From positions 1,550,001 through 1,614,000 of the forward strand of contig NZ_CP066771.1 in assembly GCF_016466415.2 (NCBI RefSeq): 64,000 bases of DNA, read 5' to 3'. The stretch is from Ralstonia pickettii. Lineage in GTDB: Bacteria; Pseudomonadota; Gammaproteobacteria; Burkholderiales; Burkholderiaceae. Position 1 is the first letter of the stretch, and each line of letters begins with the position of its first letter. The notes under the pieces were generated by a model. That model searched no databases and had not been told where the DNA came from. It worked only from the letters and a program-made list of their open reading frames with translations. The position numbers were made by a program, and so were the translations under genes. Positions 54,917 to 64,000 of the stretch are shown here, piece after piece.

Positions 54917-55423
54917 TCAGTCCTGATCGGCCCCTTCCGCACGATAGATCAGCACCACCGCCTGCGCGACGATGCCCTCCTCCTTGCCTTCGAAGCCGAG
55001 CTTCTCGTTGGTCTTGGCCTTGACGTTGCACCGTTCGGGCGCGATGCCGAGGTCTTCCGCAAGATTTGCCACCATGCCCGGCACGTGTGGCGCGAGCTTC
55101 GGCTTCTGCGCGATGACGGTGGCGTCGACATTGCCGATCGCATAACCGGCCTTGTGCACGCGGCGCACGGCTTCGCGCAGCAGCATGCGGCTGTCGGCGC
55201 CGGCAAAGGCCGGATCGGTGTCGGGAAAATGCCGGCCGATGTCGCCCAGCCCGGCGGCGCCGAACAGCGCATCGGTAATTGCATGCAGCAGCGCATCGGC
55301 GTCGGAGTGGCCGAGCAGCCCGCGTGTGTGCGGAATCTCCACGCCACCCAGGATCAGCTTGCGCCCCTCTACCAATGCATGCACGTCATAGCCCTGGCCA
55401 ATGCGAATGTCCATCCAGTTCAT
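54917..55423 (-). CDS. ispF: 2-C-methyl-D-erythritol 2,4-cyclodiphosphate synthase
   Basis: A 168-residue IspF. Its motifs are [11 protein letters not shown] at the N-terminus (metal-binding Asp/His), [22 protein letters not shown] and [10 protein letters not shown]. It forms the cyclic diphosphate in the MEP isoprenoid pathway. Its start overlaps the ispD stop by 4 bases (ATGA), the usual ispD-ispF coupling. Confidence 0.95.
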   Translation of the reverse strand: MNWMDIRIGQGYDVHALVEGRKLILGGVEIPHTRGLLGHSDADALLHAITDALFGAAGLGDIGRHFPDTDPAFAGADSRMLLREAVRRVHKAGYAIGNVDATVIAQKPKLAPHVPGMVANLAEDLGIAPERCNVKAKTNEKLGFEGKEEGIVAQAVVLIYRAEGADQD

Positions 55424-56178
55424 GCTTGCGATGCCTCGTTGGGTTGTGCGCGCTGCGCGAGGATGGCCTCGGCGAGCGCGAAATCGTCGGGATACGTCAC
55501 CTTGAAGTTGCGCAGCGCCCCCGGAACAAGCAGCGGCGGGTGGCCGGCGGCTTCAATGGCGCTGGCTTCATCGGTGACGATGCGATGTTGCAAGAGCGCT
55601 TCCCGCAAGGCGCGCTCCAGCAGCCCGAGCGGGAACATCTGCGGCGTCTGCGCTTGCCAAAGGCCATCGCGCGGCACGGTGGCGTTGATGTGCTGAGCCG
55701 CATCGGCACGTTTGAGCGTGTCGGCCACGGGCAGCGCAAGGATGCCCCCCGCAGCTTGCGTGCCATCTGCCTCTACCGCCGCGACCAAACGAGCGATCAG
55801 GGCAGGCGTCAGGCCCGGGCGCGCTGCGTCATGCACGAGCACCCAATCGTCGTCGTGCGCCCCCAGGCCACGCAACGCCGCCAACCCGTGCGTGACGGAT
55901 GCGTGGCGCGAGTCGCCACCGCAATCGACCTCCACCAGCTTGGGCGCGTCGAAACCGCCGTCGGGAAAGCGCTGTACGAGCGGCTGTGCGCCGGGCGTCG
56001 TCACCACCAGCACGGTATCGATTTCGGGGCTGGCCAGGAACGCCTGCGCGGTATGCCAGAGCATCGGCCGCCCGGCAATCACCTGATATTGCTTGGGCAG
56101 ATCGCCGCCGGCGCGCGAGCCGGTGCCGGCCGAGGGAATCAGCGCAAAACGGCGTCGGCCAGGGTGGGAAATCGACAT
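55420..56178 (-). CDS. ispD: 2-C-methyl-D-erythritol 4-phosphate cytidylyltransferase
   Basis: A 252-residue IspD starting [20 protein letters not shown] at 56178; the longer frame to 56292 runs through the mfd promoter region. The nucleotide-binding loop is [17 protein letters not shown], with further motifs [11 protein letters not shown] and ARKLR-like C-terminal blocks. It activates MEP with CTP. It feeds the product to IspF's pathway step. Confidence 0.93.
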   Translation of the reverse strand: MSISHPGRRRFALIPSAGTGSRAGGDLPKQYQVIAGRPMLWHTAQAFLASPEIDTVLVVTTPGAQPLVQRFPDGGFDAPKLVEVDCGGDSRHASVTHGLAALRGLGAHDDDWVLVHDAARPGLTPALIARLVAAVEADGTQAAGGILALPVADTLKRADAAQHINATVPRDGLWQAQTPQMFPLGLLERALREALLQHRIVTDEASAIEAAGHPPLLVPGALRNFKVTYPDDFALAEAILAQRAQPNEASQA

Positions 56179-56255
56179 GACAGGCGGGAAAGTGAACGTG
56201 GGCGCAGCATTTGCGTGGGTTTTGGCTCGCCCAAGCGCGCGGCTGGCGCGGATTT

Positions 56256-56310
56256 TATAATAGCGGTCTGCATCACGACACCCCGCCTGCATATGCCGGC
56301 GGGGTGTCGT
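56256..56310 (+). promoter_or_regulatory. mfd promoter and 5' hairpin
   Basis: TATAAT at 56256-56261 is a good -10 element without a clear -35. Directly downstream is a perfect 13-bp inverted repeat (56275-56287 and 56298-56310, arms ACGACACCCCGCC / GGCGGGGTGTCGT) with a 10-base loop, followed by GTTTTGTCTTG. It would form at the 5' end of the mfd transcript or act as a terminator. Confidence 0.55.
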
Positions 56311-56350
56311 GTTTTGTCTTGCAGTCGTGCCCTACACAACCTCTCGCCTC

Positions 56351-59300
56351 ATGTCCGATTTTTCGCTCTCCGCCCTGCCCGCCGTCAAACCGGGCTCGCG
56401 CTTCGTCTTCAGCGGCCTGCAGGGTGCGGCAGATGCCCTGCTGCTGGCGCGCTACCTGGAGCAGCATCGCGCCGCCGTGCCGATGCTGGCGGTGGTCTGC
56501 GCCAATGCCGTCGATGCCCAGCGCCTGGCGGAAGAGTTGCGCTGGTTTGCACCGCAGGCGCGTGTGAAGCTGCTGCCGGACTGGGAAACGCTGCCCTATG
56601 ACAATTTCTCGCCGCACCAGGATCTGATCTCCGAACGGCTGGCGACGCTGCATGACCTGCAGAACGGTGCGTGCGACATCCTGCTCGTACCGGCTTCCAC
56701 GGCGCTGCAACGCGTGGCGCCGCCATCGTTCCTGGCTGCCTACACGTTCTTCTTCAAGAAGGGCGAAAAGCTGGACGAGGCTGCGCTGAAAGCGCAATTC
56801 ACCCTGGCCGGCTACGAGCACGTCAGCGCCGTGATGCGCCCGGGCGAATACTCCGTGCGCGGCGGCCTGATCGACCTGTTCCCGATGGGCTCGCCGCTGC
56901 CGTATCGGCTTGACCTGTTCGGCGACGAGATCGAGACCATCCGTTCGTTCGACCCGGACACGCAGCGCAGCCTCTACCCCGTCAACGAAGTCCGTCTGCT
57001 GCCGGGCCGCGAGTTTCCGATGGACGAGGCGTCGCGCACCGCCTTCCGCGGGCGCTGGCGCGAGGTGTTCGAAGGTGACCCGACGCGCTCGCCCATCTAC
57101 AAGGACATCGGCAACGGCGTGCCGAGCGCCGGCATCGAGTATTACCTGCCGCTGTTCTTTGAAGAGACCGCGACGCTGTTCGACTACCTGCCGGGCGCCA
57201 CACACCTCGCCTTCGTCGGCGACATCGAAGGCGCGGTGCGACGCTTCTGGGCCGACACCACGCAGCGCTACAACTTCATGCGCCACGACCGCGAGCGGCC
57301 GTTGCTGCAGCCGTCGGCGCTGTATCTGGATGAAGAGGCGTTCTTCGTTGCCGCCAAGCCGCACGCACGTCTGGTGTTGCGCGCGGAGCCCGGCGATGCA
57401 CCGCTTTCGCTGCCGTTGCCGAACGTGGCCGTCAACCGCCGCGCGGAAGACCCGCTGGTCAATCTCGAATCGTTCCTGATGCGCAGCAATTGCCGCGTGA
57501 TGATCTGCGCCGAATCCGCAGGCCGCCGCGAAACGCTTGCGCAAATGCTGGCCGCCAGCGGCCTCCACCCCGAAGGCGTCGCGGACTTCGCCGACCTGAT
57601 GAGCGGCGATGCCAAGTTCGTGCTCGGCGTGGCTCCGCTTTACCAGGGTTTCATCCTCGGCGACGAACGCGTCGCGCTCATCACCGAGACTGAGCTGTAC
57701 GCGCAAACCGTGCGTCGCGCAGGTCGCCGCAAGCAGGAACAGGCCACCGCCGTCGATTCGATGGTGCGCGATCTGGCCGAGTTGAAGATCGGCGACCCGG
57801 TGGTGCACAGCGAACACGGCATCGGCCGCTACCAGGGCCTGGTGTCCATCGACATGGGCAATGGCGAAGAAGAGTTCCTGCACCTCGACTACGACAAGGG
57901 CAGCAAGCTCTACGTGCCGGTGCATCAGTTGCACGTGATCTCGCGCTACTCAGGCTCCGATCCGGAAACCGCGCCGCTGCATTCGCTCGGCTCCGGCCAA
58001 TGGGAAAAGGCCAAGCGCAAGGCGGCGCAGCAGATTCGCGATACGGCCGCCGAGCTTCTGAACCTGTACGCGCGGCGCGCATTGCGCCAGGGCTTCGCGT
58101 TCCCGCTCACGCCCGAGGACTACGCCACGTTTGCCGAGAGCTTCGGCTTTGAGGAAACTCCCGATCAGGCCGCCGCCATCGCGGCGGTGATCGCCGACAT
58201 GACGTCGGGCAAGCCGATGGACCGGCTCGTCTGCGGCGACGTCGGCTTCGGCAAGACGGAAGTCGCGCTGCGTGCCGCGTTTGTGGCGGTCATGGGCGGC
58301 AAGCAGGTGGCCATCCTGGCGCCGACCACGCTGCTGGCCGAACAGCATTACCAGACGCTGGTCGACCGCTTTGCCGACTGGCCGGTGCGCATTGCCGAGA
58401 TCTCGCGTTTCAAGAACAAAAAAGAAATCGACGCCGCGATCGAAGCCATCAATGCCGGCACGATCGACATCGTGATCGGCACGCATAAGCTGCTCTCGCC
58501 GGACGTGAAGTTCGACCGCCTGGGGCTCGTCATCATCGACGAGGAACACCGCTTTGGGGTGCGCCAGAAAGAAGCGCTCAAGACGCTGCGCGCCGAGGTG
58601 GACGTTCTTACGCTCACCGCCACGCCGATCCCACGCACGCTTGGCATGGCGCTGGAAGGCCTGCGCGATTTCTCGGTGATCGCCACCGCGCCGCAAAAGC
58701 GGCTGGCCATCAAGACGTTCCTGCGCCGCGAGGAAGACGGCGTGCTGCGCGAGGCCATCCTGCGTGAGTTGAAACGCGGCGGGCAGGTCTACTTCCTGCA
58801 CAACGAGGTCGAGACCATCGAGAACAAGCGCGCCAAGCTCGAGGAGCTGATCCCGGAAGCGCGCGTGGTGGTCGCCCACGGCCAGATGCACGAGCGCGAG
58901 CTGGAGCGCGTGATGCGCGATTTCGTGGCGCAGCGCGCCAACATCCTGCTGTGCACGACGATCATCGAGACCGGTATCGACGTGCCGACCGCCAACACGA
59001 TCCTGATCCACCGCGCCGACAAATTCGGCCTGGCGCAGTTGCACCAGTTGCGCGGTCGCGTCGGGCGCTCGCACCACCAGGCGTATGCGTACCTGCTGGT
59101 GCACGACGTCGACGGCCTTACCAAGCAGGCACAGCGCCGCCTTGAAGCCATTCAGCAGATGGAAGAACTCGGTGCGGGCTTCTACCTGGCGATGCACGAT
59201 CTGGAAATACGCGGCGCCGGGGAGGTGCTGGGCGACAAGCAATCGGGCGAGATTTCGGAGATCGGCTTCCAGCTCTACACCGACATGCTCAACCAGGCGG

Positions 59301-59782
59301 TGAAGTCGCTCAAGGCCGGCAAGGAACCCGACCTGATGGCGCCGCTCGCGGCCACGACCGAGATCAACCTCGGCACGCCGGCCCTGCTGCCGCAAGACTA
59401 TTGCGGCGACGTGCAGGAACGCCTGTCGCTGTACAAGCGTCTGGCCAATTGCGAAAGCAGCGAGACGATCGACAATATCCAGGAGGAGCTGATCGACCGT
59501 TTCGGCAAGCTGCCGCCGCAGGCACAATCGCTCATCGAAACGCACCGGCTGCGCATTGCCGCCGCGCCGCTGGGTATCCGCAAGATCGACACCGGCGCAA
59601 ACGCGGTCACGCTGCAGTTCATACCGAACCCGCCTGTCGACGCCATCAAGATCATCGATCTCGTGCAGAAGAACCGGCAGATCAAGCTGGCGGGGCAGGA
59701 TCGCCTGCGCATCGAAAACATTCCGGCCGAATTCGCCGCGCTGACGCAGACCATCCGTCATGCCATGCGGCAATTGGCGTGA
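56351..59782 (+). CDS. mfd: Transcription-repair coupling factor
   Basis: A 1143-residue Mfd. The N-terminal UvrB-homology module and RNA polymerase-interaction region (GDPVVHSEHGIGRYQGL at about 480) are followed by the DNA translocase motor. The motor shows CGDVGFGKTEVALRAAF (Walker A), IIDEEHRFG, TTIIETGIDVPTANTILI and LRGRVGRS. The C-terminal TRCF domain ends the protein. It removes stalled RNA polymerase and recruits UvrA. The ATG at 56351 was chosen from alignment of the start MSDFSLSALPAVKPG. Confidence 0.95.
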   Translation: MSDFSLSALPAVKPGSRFVFSGLQGAADALLLARYLEQHRAAVPMLAVVCANAVDAQRLAEELRWFAPQARVKLLPDWETLPYDNFSPHQDLISERLATLHDLQNGACDILLVPASTALQRVAPPSFLAAYTFFFKKGEKLDEAALKAQFTLAGYEHVSAVMRPGEYSVRGGLIDLFPMGSPLPYRLDLFGDEIETIRSFDPDTQRSLYPVNEVRLLPGREFPMDEASRTAFRGRWREVFEGDPTRSPIYKDIGNGVPSAGIEYYLPLFFEETATLFDYLPGATHLAFVGDIEGAVRRFWADTTQRYNFMRHDRERPLLQPSALYLDEEAFFVAAKPHARLVLRAEPGDAPLSLPLPNVAVNRRAEDPLVNLESFLMRSNCRVMICAESAGRRETLAQMLAASGLHPEGVADFADLMSGDAKFVLGVAPLYQGFILGDERVALITETELYAQTVRRAGRRKQEQATAVDSMVRDLAELKIGDPVVHSEHGIGRYQGLVSIDMGNGEEEFLHLDYDKGSKLYVPVHQLHVISRYSGSDPETAPLHSLGSGQWEKAKRKAAQQIRDTAAELLNLYARRALRQGFAFPLTPEDYATFAESFGFEETPDQAAAIAAVIADMTSGKPMDRLVCGDVGFGKTEVALRAAFVAVMGGKQVAILAPTTLLAEQHYQTLVDRFADWPVRIAEISRFKNKKEIDAAIEAINAGTIDIVIGTHKLLSPDVKFDRLGLVIIDEEHRFGVRQKEALKTLRAEVDVLTLTATPIPRTLGMALEGLRDFSVIATAPQKRLAIKTFLRREEDGVLREAILRELKRGGQVYFLHNEVETIENKRAKLEELIPEARVVVAHGQMHERELERVMRDFVAQRANILLCTTIIETGIDVPTANTILIHRADKFGLAQLHQLRGRVGRSHHQAYAYLLVHDVDGLTKQAQRRLEAIQQMEELGAGFYLAMHDLEIRGAGEVLGDKQSGEISEIGFQLYTDMLNQAVKSLKAGKEPDLMAPLAATTEINLGTPALLPQDYCGDVQERLSLYKRLANCESSETIDNIQEELIDRFGKLPPQAQSLIETHRLRIAAAPLGIRKIDTGANAVTLQFIPNPPVDAIKIIDLVQKNRQIKLAGQDRLRIENIPAEFAALTQTIRHAMRQLA

Positions 59783-59819
59783 TCCGGTAGCATCCGCCGA
59801 TCAGAACAAGGACACCATC

Positions 59820-61013
59820 ATGAGCACCGCCGTCACCCCGTTCTCCACCCTCGACTGGACAACCAAGCTCGTCAGTTTCGACACCACCAGCCGCGGCTCC
59901 AACCTGGCCCTGATCGAGACTGTGCGCGACTACCTGCGCGGCGTCGGTCTCGAATCGCATCTGTCGCATAACGACGATGGCAACAAGGCCAACCTGTTCG
60001 CCACGATTCCGGCAGCGGACGGCAGCGTGCAAGGCGGCATCGTGCTGTCGGGCCATACCGATGTGGTGCCGGTGGATGGCCAGAAATGGGACAGCAACCC
60101 GTTTGCGCCGGAAGTGCGCGACGGCAAGCTCTACGGACGCGGCACGTGCGATATGAAAGGGTTCATTGCCGCGTCGCTGGCGCTGGTGCCGTCCCTGCTG
60201 CAGGCCAGGCTGCGCGAGCCTGTGCACCTTGCGCTGTCATACGACGAGGAAGTCGGCTGCGTAGGCGCGCCGCGCATGATCGAAGATCTGATCGCCCGCG
60301 GCATCAAGCCCGCCGGGTGCATCGTGGGCGAGCCCACCTCCATGCGCCCGATCGTCGCGCACAAGGGCATCAACGCCTACCGCTGCCGGGTGCATGGCCG
60401 CGCCGCGCATTCGTCGCTCACGCCGCAGGGCGTCAATGCCATCGAATACGCCGCGCGCATCATCTGTTTCGTGCGTGACTTGGCCGATGAATTTCGCGCC
60501 AAGGGCCCGTTCGATGAGGCGTTTGACGTGCCGTTCACCACGGCATCGACGGGCCTCATCAACGGCGGCATTGCGCTGAATACGATCCCCGCGCTGTGCG
60601 AGCTGGTGTTTGAATTCCGCAACCTGCCAGGCGTGGATGCGCCGGCCATCCGCGCGCGCGTCGAGCGCTACGTGCGCGAAACCATCGAGCCCGCCATGCA
60701 GCGGGAGCATCCTGACGCCCACATCGAACTCGACGAGATTGCCGCTGCGCCTTCGCTGGACGCATCGGAGCAAGCCGCCATCACACAGCTGGTGCGTGTG
60801 CTGACCGAAGATAACGACAAGCGTAAGGTCGCCTACGGCACGGAAGCCGGCCTCTTCCAGCGCGCCGGCATTCCGGCCGTACTGTGCGGCCCGGGCAACA
60901 TCGAACAAGCGCACAAGGCCAACGAGTACGTCGAACTCGCCCAGCTCGACGCCTGCGACCGTTTCCTCGCCAAGGTGGCGCGCAGCCTGATGGTCGAAAC
61001 CGCGTCCGCCTAA
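59820..61013 (+). CDS. argE: Acetylornithine deacetylase
   Basis: A 397-residue M20-family zinc hydrolase. Its metal-site motifs are LSGHTDVVPVDGQ, YGRGTCDMKGFIA and LSYDEEVGCVGAP. The dimerisation domain contains RVHGRAAHSS. ArgE deacetylates N-acetylornithine in arginine synthesis. It starts 37 bp after mfd, with an AGGACACC before the ATG. A succinyl-diaminopimelate desuccinylase is the main alternative, but the motif set favours ArgE. Confidence 0.9.
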   Translation: MSTAVTPFSTLDWTTKLVSFDTTSRGSNLALIETVRDYLRGVGLESHLSHNDDGNKANLFATIPAADGSVQGGIVLSGHTDVVPVDGQKWDSNPFAPEVRDGKLYGRGTCDMKGFIAASLALVPSLLQARLREPVHLALSYDEEVGCVGAPRMIEDLIARGIKPAGCIVGEPTSMRPIVAHKGINAYRCRVHGRAAHSSLTPQGVNAIEYAARIICFVRDLADEFRAKGPFDEAFDVPFTTASTGLINGGIALNTIPALCELVFEFRNLPGVDAPAIRARVERYVRETIEPAMQREHPDAHIELDEIAAAPSLDASEQAAITQLVRVLTEDNDKRKVAYGTEAGLFQRAGIPAVLCGPGNIEQAHKANEYVELAQLDACDRFLAKVARSLMVETASA

Positions 61014-61126
61014 CGCCTACACAGCAACGCCTCACCTTTTGGTGGGGCGCATTCTCTCCGGGGCGTTCGCTACAATGTTGGGCTTCCCCGGCGCCGAACT
61101 GCTCGCTCCCCCGCTCCCATCACTCC

Positions 61127-61984
61127 ATGCCCGTCATTCTGCAAAGCCCGTCGCCGCTGTCCACCGGCGACATTGAATCCGTCCGCAGCCTGTTCGGCAG
61201 CGCCACCTACGAGATGCGTGCCCCCAACGTCGCGGCCATCGAATGGGTGCACGAACTGCCCAGCGAATTACGCGTCCAGCTTGATGCCATCTGCGCCCAC
61301 CTGAAGATGGACTACGCATGGATTCCCGACGAATGGACGTTCGGCGATTTCCGCGTGCTGGCGATGGACATGGATTCCACGCTGATCACGATCGAGTGCA
61401 TCGACGAAATCGCAGACTTCTGCGGGCTGAAGCCGCAAGTGGCGGCCATCACCGAAGCGTCGATGCGGGGCGAGATCAAGGATTTCAACGAGAGCCTGAC
61501 CCGTCGCGTCGAACTGCTCAAGGGCCTGGATGCGAGCGTGCTGGAGCGGGTCTACGCGGAGCGCCTGCAGCTCTCCCTTGGCGCGGAAAAGATGCTCAAG
61601 GCCGTGCAGGCACTGGGCATTCGCACGCTGCTGGTGTCGGGCGGGTTCGAATTCTTCACGTCGCGCCTGCAGGAGCGTCTGGGCCTGGACCGCACGCGCG
61701 CCAACACGCTGGAGATTGTCGACGGCAAACTGACCGGCCGCGTGCTCGGCGAGATCGTCAATGCGGATGTGAAGGCGCAGACGCTCAAGGGCTTCTGCCA
61801 GGAACTGGGCGTGTCGCCGCATAACGCCATCGCCATGGGCGACGGCTCGAACGATCTGAAGATGATGGGCGTGGCGGGCCTGTCGGTCGCGTTCCGCGCC
61901 AAGCCCATCGTGCAGGCACAGGCCGACGTGGCGTTCAACGTTGTCGGCCTGGATGGGTTGTTGAATCTGTTTCCGCAGCAATAA
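61127..61984 (+). CDS. serB: Phosphoserine phosphatase
   Basis: A 285-residue HAD-family enzyme. The nucleophile motif is AMDMDSTLITIECIDE, motif II is LLVSGGFEFFT, and motif III is AMGDGSNDLKMM. It catalyses the last step of serine synthesis. The ATG at 61127 (MPVILQSPSPL) lies 113 bp after argE; a longer frame from 60884 overlaps argE and is not used. Confidence 0.93.
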   Translation: MPVILQSPSPLSTGDIESVRSLFGSATYEMRAPNVAAIEWVHELPSELRVQLDAICAHLKMDYAWIPDEWTFGDFRVLAMDMDSTLITIECIDEIADFCGLKPQVAAITEASMRGEIKDFNESLTRRVELLKGLDASVLERVYAERLQLSLGAEKMLKAVQALGIRTLLVSGGFEFFTSRLQERLGLDRTRANTLEIVDGKLTGRVLGEIVNADVKAQTLKGFCQELGVSPHNAIAMGDGSNDLKMMGVAGLSVAFRAKPIVQAQADVAFNVVGLDGLLNLFPQQ

Positions 61985-61990
61985 GCCGCG

Positions 61991-63052
61991 ATGGCGACCC
62001 GCCCGCCTGCCCGCAGAAAACTCGCACCGGTGGTGCGAGAAACGGTAGATGCGCAGGATTACGCAGCCCTGCTCACCGAGATCAGGGCGCGCATCCAGGC
62101 TGCGCAATATGCTGCCCTACGGGCGGTCAACAAAGAACTGGTGGGCCTGTATTGGGACATCGGCCAACTGATCGTGGCGCGGCAGCAAACCGAGGGTTGG
62201 GGCAAAGCGGTCGTGCAGCAGCTCGCCACAGACCTGCAGGCGAGCTTCCCCGGCACGGGCGGCTTTTCAGCATCCAACCTGTGGCGGATGAAGGGCTTCT
62301 TCGAGACGTACTGCGACGCGGCAAAACTCGCACCACTGGTGCGAGAAATTGGCTGGAGCCATAACCTGCTCATTCTTGAGCGCTGCAAAGACGCTCAAGA
62401 ACGCGAGTTCTACTTGCGCATGACCCGCAAATTCGGCTGGTCGAAGAACGTTCTGGCACATCAGATCGATAACCAGAGCTACGAAAAATCGCTCCTGGGC
62501 CAGACCAATTTCGACCAGGCGCTGACGCCGGCCCTCCGCGCGCAAGCCAAGTTGGCGGTCAGAGATGAATACGCCTTCGATTTTCTCGAACTCGGCGACC
62601 GGCACAGTGAGCGGGAGCTGGAGCGTGCACTCATCACCCGCATCGAAGACTTCCTGCGCGCAATGGGCGGCATGTTCGCCTTCCTGGGGAGCCAGTACCG
62701 GCTTGAAGTCGACGGCGACGAGTATTTCATCGACCTGCTTCTATTCCACCGCCGTTTGCGCTCCCTAGTCGCCATCGAACTGAAAATCGGCAAATTCGAG
62801 CCCGAGTTCGTCGGCAAGATGCAGTTCTACCTGGCGGCTCTCGACGAACAGGTCCGCCAGGACGACGAAAATCCATCCATCGGCATCATTCTGTGCAAGG
62901 AAAAGAAGCGCACCATCGTCGAATACGCGCTGCGCGACGCAAGGAAACCGATTGGTGTGGCGACCTACGCCATCACCAAGAGCTTGCCGAAGGAGCTCCA
63001 AGGTCAATTGCCATCGCCTGAAGCCATTGCGCGCCTGCTTGAAACGCTGTAG
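61991..63052 (+). CDS. DUF1016 / PDDEXK nuclease-domain protein (YhcG-like)
   Basis: A 353-residue protein with an N-terminal DUF1016 domain (YWDIGQLIVARQQTEGWGKAVVQQLATDL; IGWSHNLLILERCKD) and a C-terminal PDDEXK nuclease domain (DGDEYFIDLLLFHRRLRSLVAIELKIGKFEPE). Such proteins are common in accessory DNA and may act in DNA processing or defence; the substrate is unknown. It begins 6 bp after serB. Two near-identical palindromes lie inside the coding region. Confidence 0.85.
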   Translation: MATRPPARRKLAPVVRETVDAQDYAALLTEIRARIQAAQYAALRAVNKELVGLYWDIGQLIVARQQTEGWGKAVVQQLATDLQASFPGTGGFSASNLWRMKGFFETYCDAAKLAPLVREIGWSHNLLILERCKDAQEREFYLRMTRKFGWSKNVLAHQIDNQSYEKSLLGQTNFDQALTPALRAQAKLAVRDEYAFDFLELGDRHSERELERALITRIEDFLRAMGGMFAFLGSQYRLEVDGDEYFIDLLLFHRRLRSLVAIELKIGKFEPEFVGKMQFYLAALDEQVRQDDENPSIGIILCKEKKRTIVEYALRDARKPIGVATYAITKSLPKELQGQLPSPEAIARLLETL

Positions 63053-63067
63053 CCACGACCATTGAAA

Positions 63068-63099
63068 ACGGGGCGTCACGATCAACTCGCACGCCCCGT
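63068..63099 (-). terminator. Terminator in the convergent gap before metC
   Basis: A 9-bp inverted repeat (ACGGGGCGT / ACGCCCCGT) with a 14-base loop, followed on the minus strand by TTTTCA. It best serves the minus-strand metC gene. Confidence 0.65.
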
Positions 63100-63126
63100 C
63101 ATCACCGCCTTCTGAAGCCCGAACGG

Positions 63127-64000
63127 TCAAGCCCCCAGGTGCGTTTCCATCGCCTGCTTCAAATCCGCAATCAAATCACGCGGATCTTCCAGCCCGATAT
63201 ACAGCCGCACGAAACCGCCCACATTCTCCCAGTCGGCCGGCGGCCAAGCGGTCGCCGTGCGCATCGACGGAATGTTGTACGGCAACGCCAGGCTGTGGGC
63301 CCCGCCCCACGAAAAACCGATCGCAAAGTAGCGCAGGCCTTCAATGAAGGCGTCGATCTGCGCCTGCGAGTAGCGCTCGTGCAGCACGATCGAGAACAAC
63401 CCGCTCGCGCCGGTAAAGTCGCGTTTCCAGTTTTCATGGCCCGGACAATCCGGCAGCGCCGGGTGCAGCACGCGCACGACTTCCGGCCGATCCGCCAGCC
63501 ATTCGGCCACTTCGCGGGCATGCGCGTCGTGCGCCGCCAAGCGCGTGGGCAGGCTCGGCAGGCCACGTAGCACGAAATAGCAATCGTCCGCCGAAACGCC
63601 CCAGCCCATGCGCATCCGCGTGGCCAGCAGCTTGTGGTGCAGCGCTTCGTCACTCGTGATGGCGGCACCCATGAGCACGTCGCTGCCGCCCGATTGGTAC
63701 TTGGTCAGCGCTTGCACGGAGATGTCGATACCGTGCTCGAAAGGCTGGTAATACACGCCTCCACTCCACGTGTTGTCGATTGCCGTAATGGCGCCGGCCT
63801 TGCGCGCCACCTCGGCGATGGCCGTGCAATCGGGCACCTCCATGGTCACCGAACCCGGCGCTTCGAGCCACACGAGTTTGGTGTTGTGACGGATCAGGTC
63901 GGCAATGCCGGCGCCGATCATCGGATCGTAATAGCGCACGGTAATGCCGAACTGGCGCGCCATCCATTCGCCGTGGTCGCGGTTCGGGCCATAGGCGTTG
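63127..64000 (-). CDS. metC: Cystathionine beta-lyase (MetC-like), N-terminal part outside the window
   Basis: About 290 residues visible. The reading continues upstream of the first in-window ATG (NAYGPNRDHGEW then MARQFG), so the start is beyond 64000. PLP-dependent trans-sulfuration motifs are AITAIDNTWSGGVYYQ and QALTKYQSGGSDVLMG (PLP Lys in TKYQSGG). The C-terminus ends LYIGLEDPRDLIADLKQAM. It converts cystathionine to homocysteine. Distinguishing MetC from a related lyase needs the missing part. Confidence 0.82.
   Translation of the reverse strand, partial: NAYGPNRDHGEWMARQFGITVRYYDPMIGAGIADLIRHNTKLVWLEAPGSVTMEVPDCTAIAEVARKAGAITAIDNTWSGGVYYQPFEHGIDISVQALTKYQSGGSDVLMGAAITSDEALHHKLLATRMRMGWGVSADDCYFVLRGLPSLPTRLAAHDAHAREVAEWLADRPEVVRVLHPALPDCPGHENWKRDFTGASGLFSIVLHERYSQAQIDAFIEGLRYFAIGFSWGGAHSLALPYNIPSMRTATAWPPADWENVGGFVRLYIGLEDPRDLIADLKQAMETHLGA

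Noticed and set aside
56273-57934. Minus-strand 553-codon frame opposite mfd
   Set aside because: A shadow of the conserved mfd gene.

Overview
The window is a high-GC proteobacterial chromosome segment. It most likely comes from a Ralstonia/Cupriavidus-type member of the Burkholderiaceae. The evidence is the czcICBADRS gene order, the pbr-like lead/cadmium module, the dense metal-resistance cargo and the style of the housekeeping genes (ispDF, mfd, argE, serB, an OmpR/EnvZ pair, DUF1501/DUF1800). The assignment is inferred from gene content and was not tested by a search.

Layout. (1) Positions 1-1603 are chromosomal: the start of an exported protein and a di-haem cytochrome c peroxidase-type lipoprotein, both on the minus strand. 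(2) Positions 1643-41208 are a complete Tn3-family transposon of about 39.6 kb. It has 38-bp terminal inverted repeats (34/38 identical) and is flanked by the 5-bp direct repeat TAATA. Its own genes are a TnpT-like KfrA-type protein at the left end and a TnpS-like tyrosine recombinase plus a 977-aa DDE transposase at the right end. (3) Positions 41214-42190 hold the other half of the split target region, a scar joining two gene fragments (one an integrase C-terminus) and a tRNA-Leu(UAG). (4) Positions 42191-64000 are chromosomal: an RND multidrug pump and its adaptor, an HpnD-like enzyme, a DUF1501/DUF1800 pair, an OmpR/EnvZ-type system, ahpC-ahpD, ispD-ispF, mfd, argE, serB, a DUF1016 nuclease and a right-truncated metC.

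The cargo reads as a set of metal modules. czcICBADRS (3.3-12.9 kb) is a divalent-cation (Co/Zn/Cd) RND efflux system with its CDF pump and two-component regulator. Positions 13-17 kb hold small accessory genes: a zinc-ribbon protein, an RDPYTDG-repeat secreted protein, a truncated sensor kinase, a PII-like protein and several Met/His-rich exported or membrane proteins. cueR-copF is a Cu(I) P-type ATPase with its MerR regulator. A cusD-like gene followed by cusCBAF is a Cu(I)/Ag(I) RND efflux system. An atypical NRAMP transporter and a cytochrome c-FTR1 iron permease follow, each behind a Fur-box-like sequence. A pbrR/cadR-pbrA module carries an lspA, an uppP and a DUF218 gene. The element therefore combines export of toxic metals with Fur-type import of iron or manganese.

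The most notable structural points are these. The left transposon end is duplicated. The resolution module is split: a palindrome-rich site and tnpT lie about 34 kb from the recombinase gene. The insertion has placed about 39.6 kb between the peroxidase gene and a palindromic operator-like sequence that used to lie about 70 bp upstream of it.
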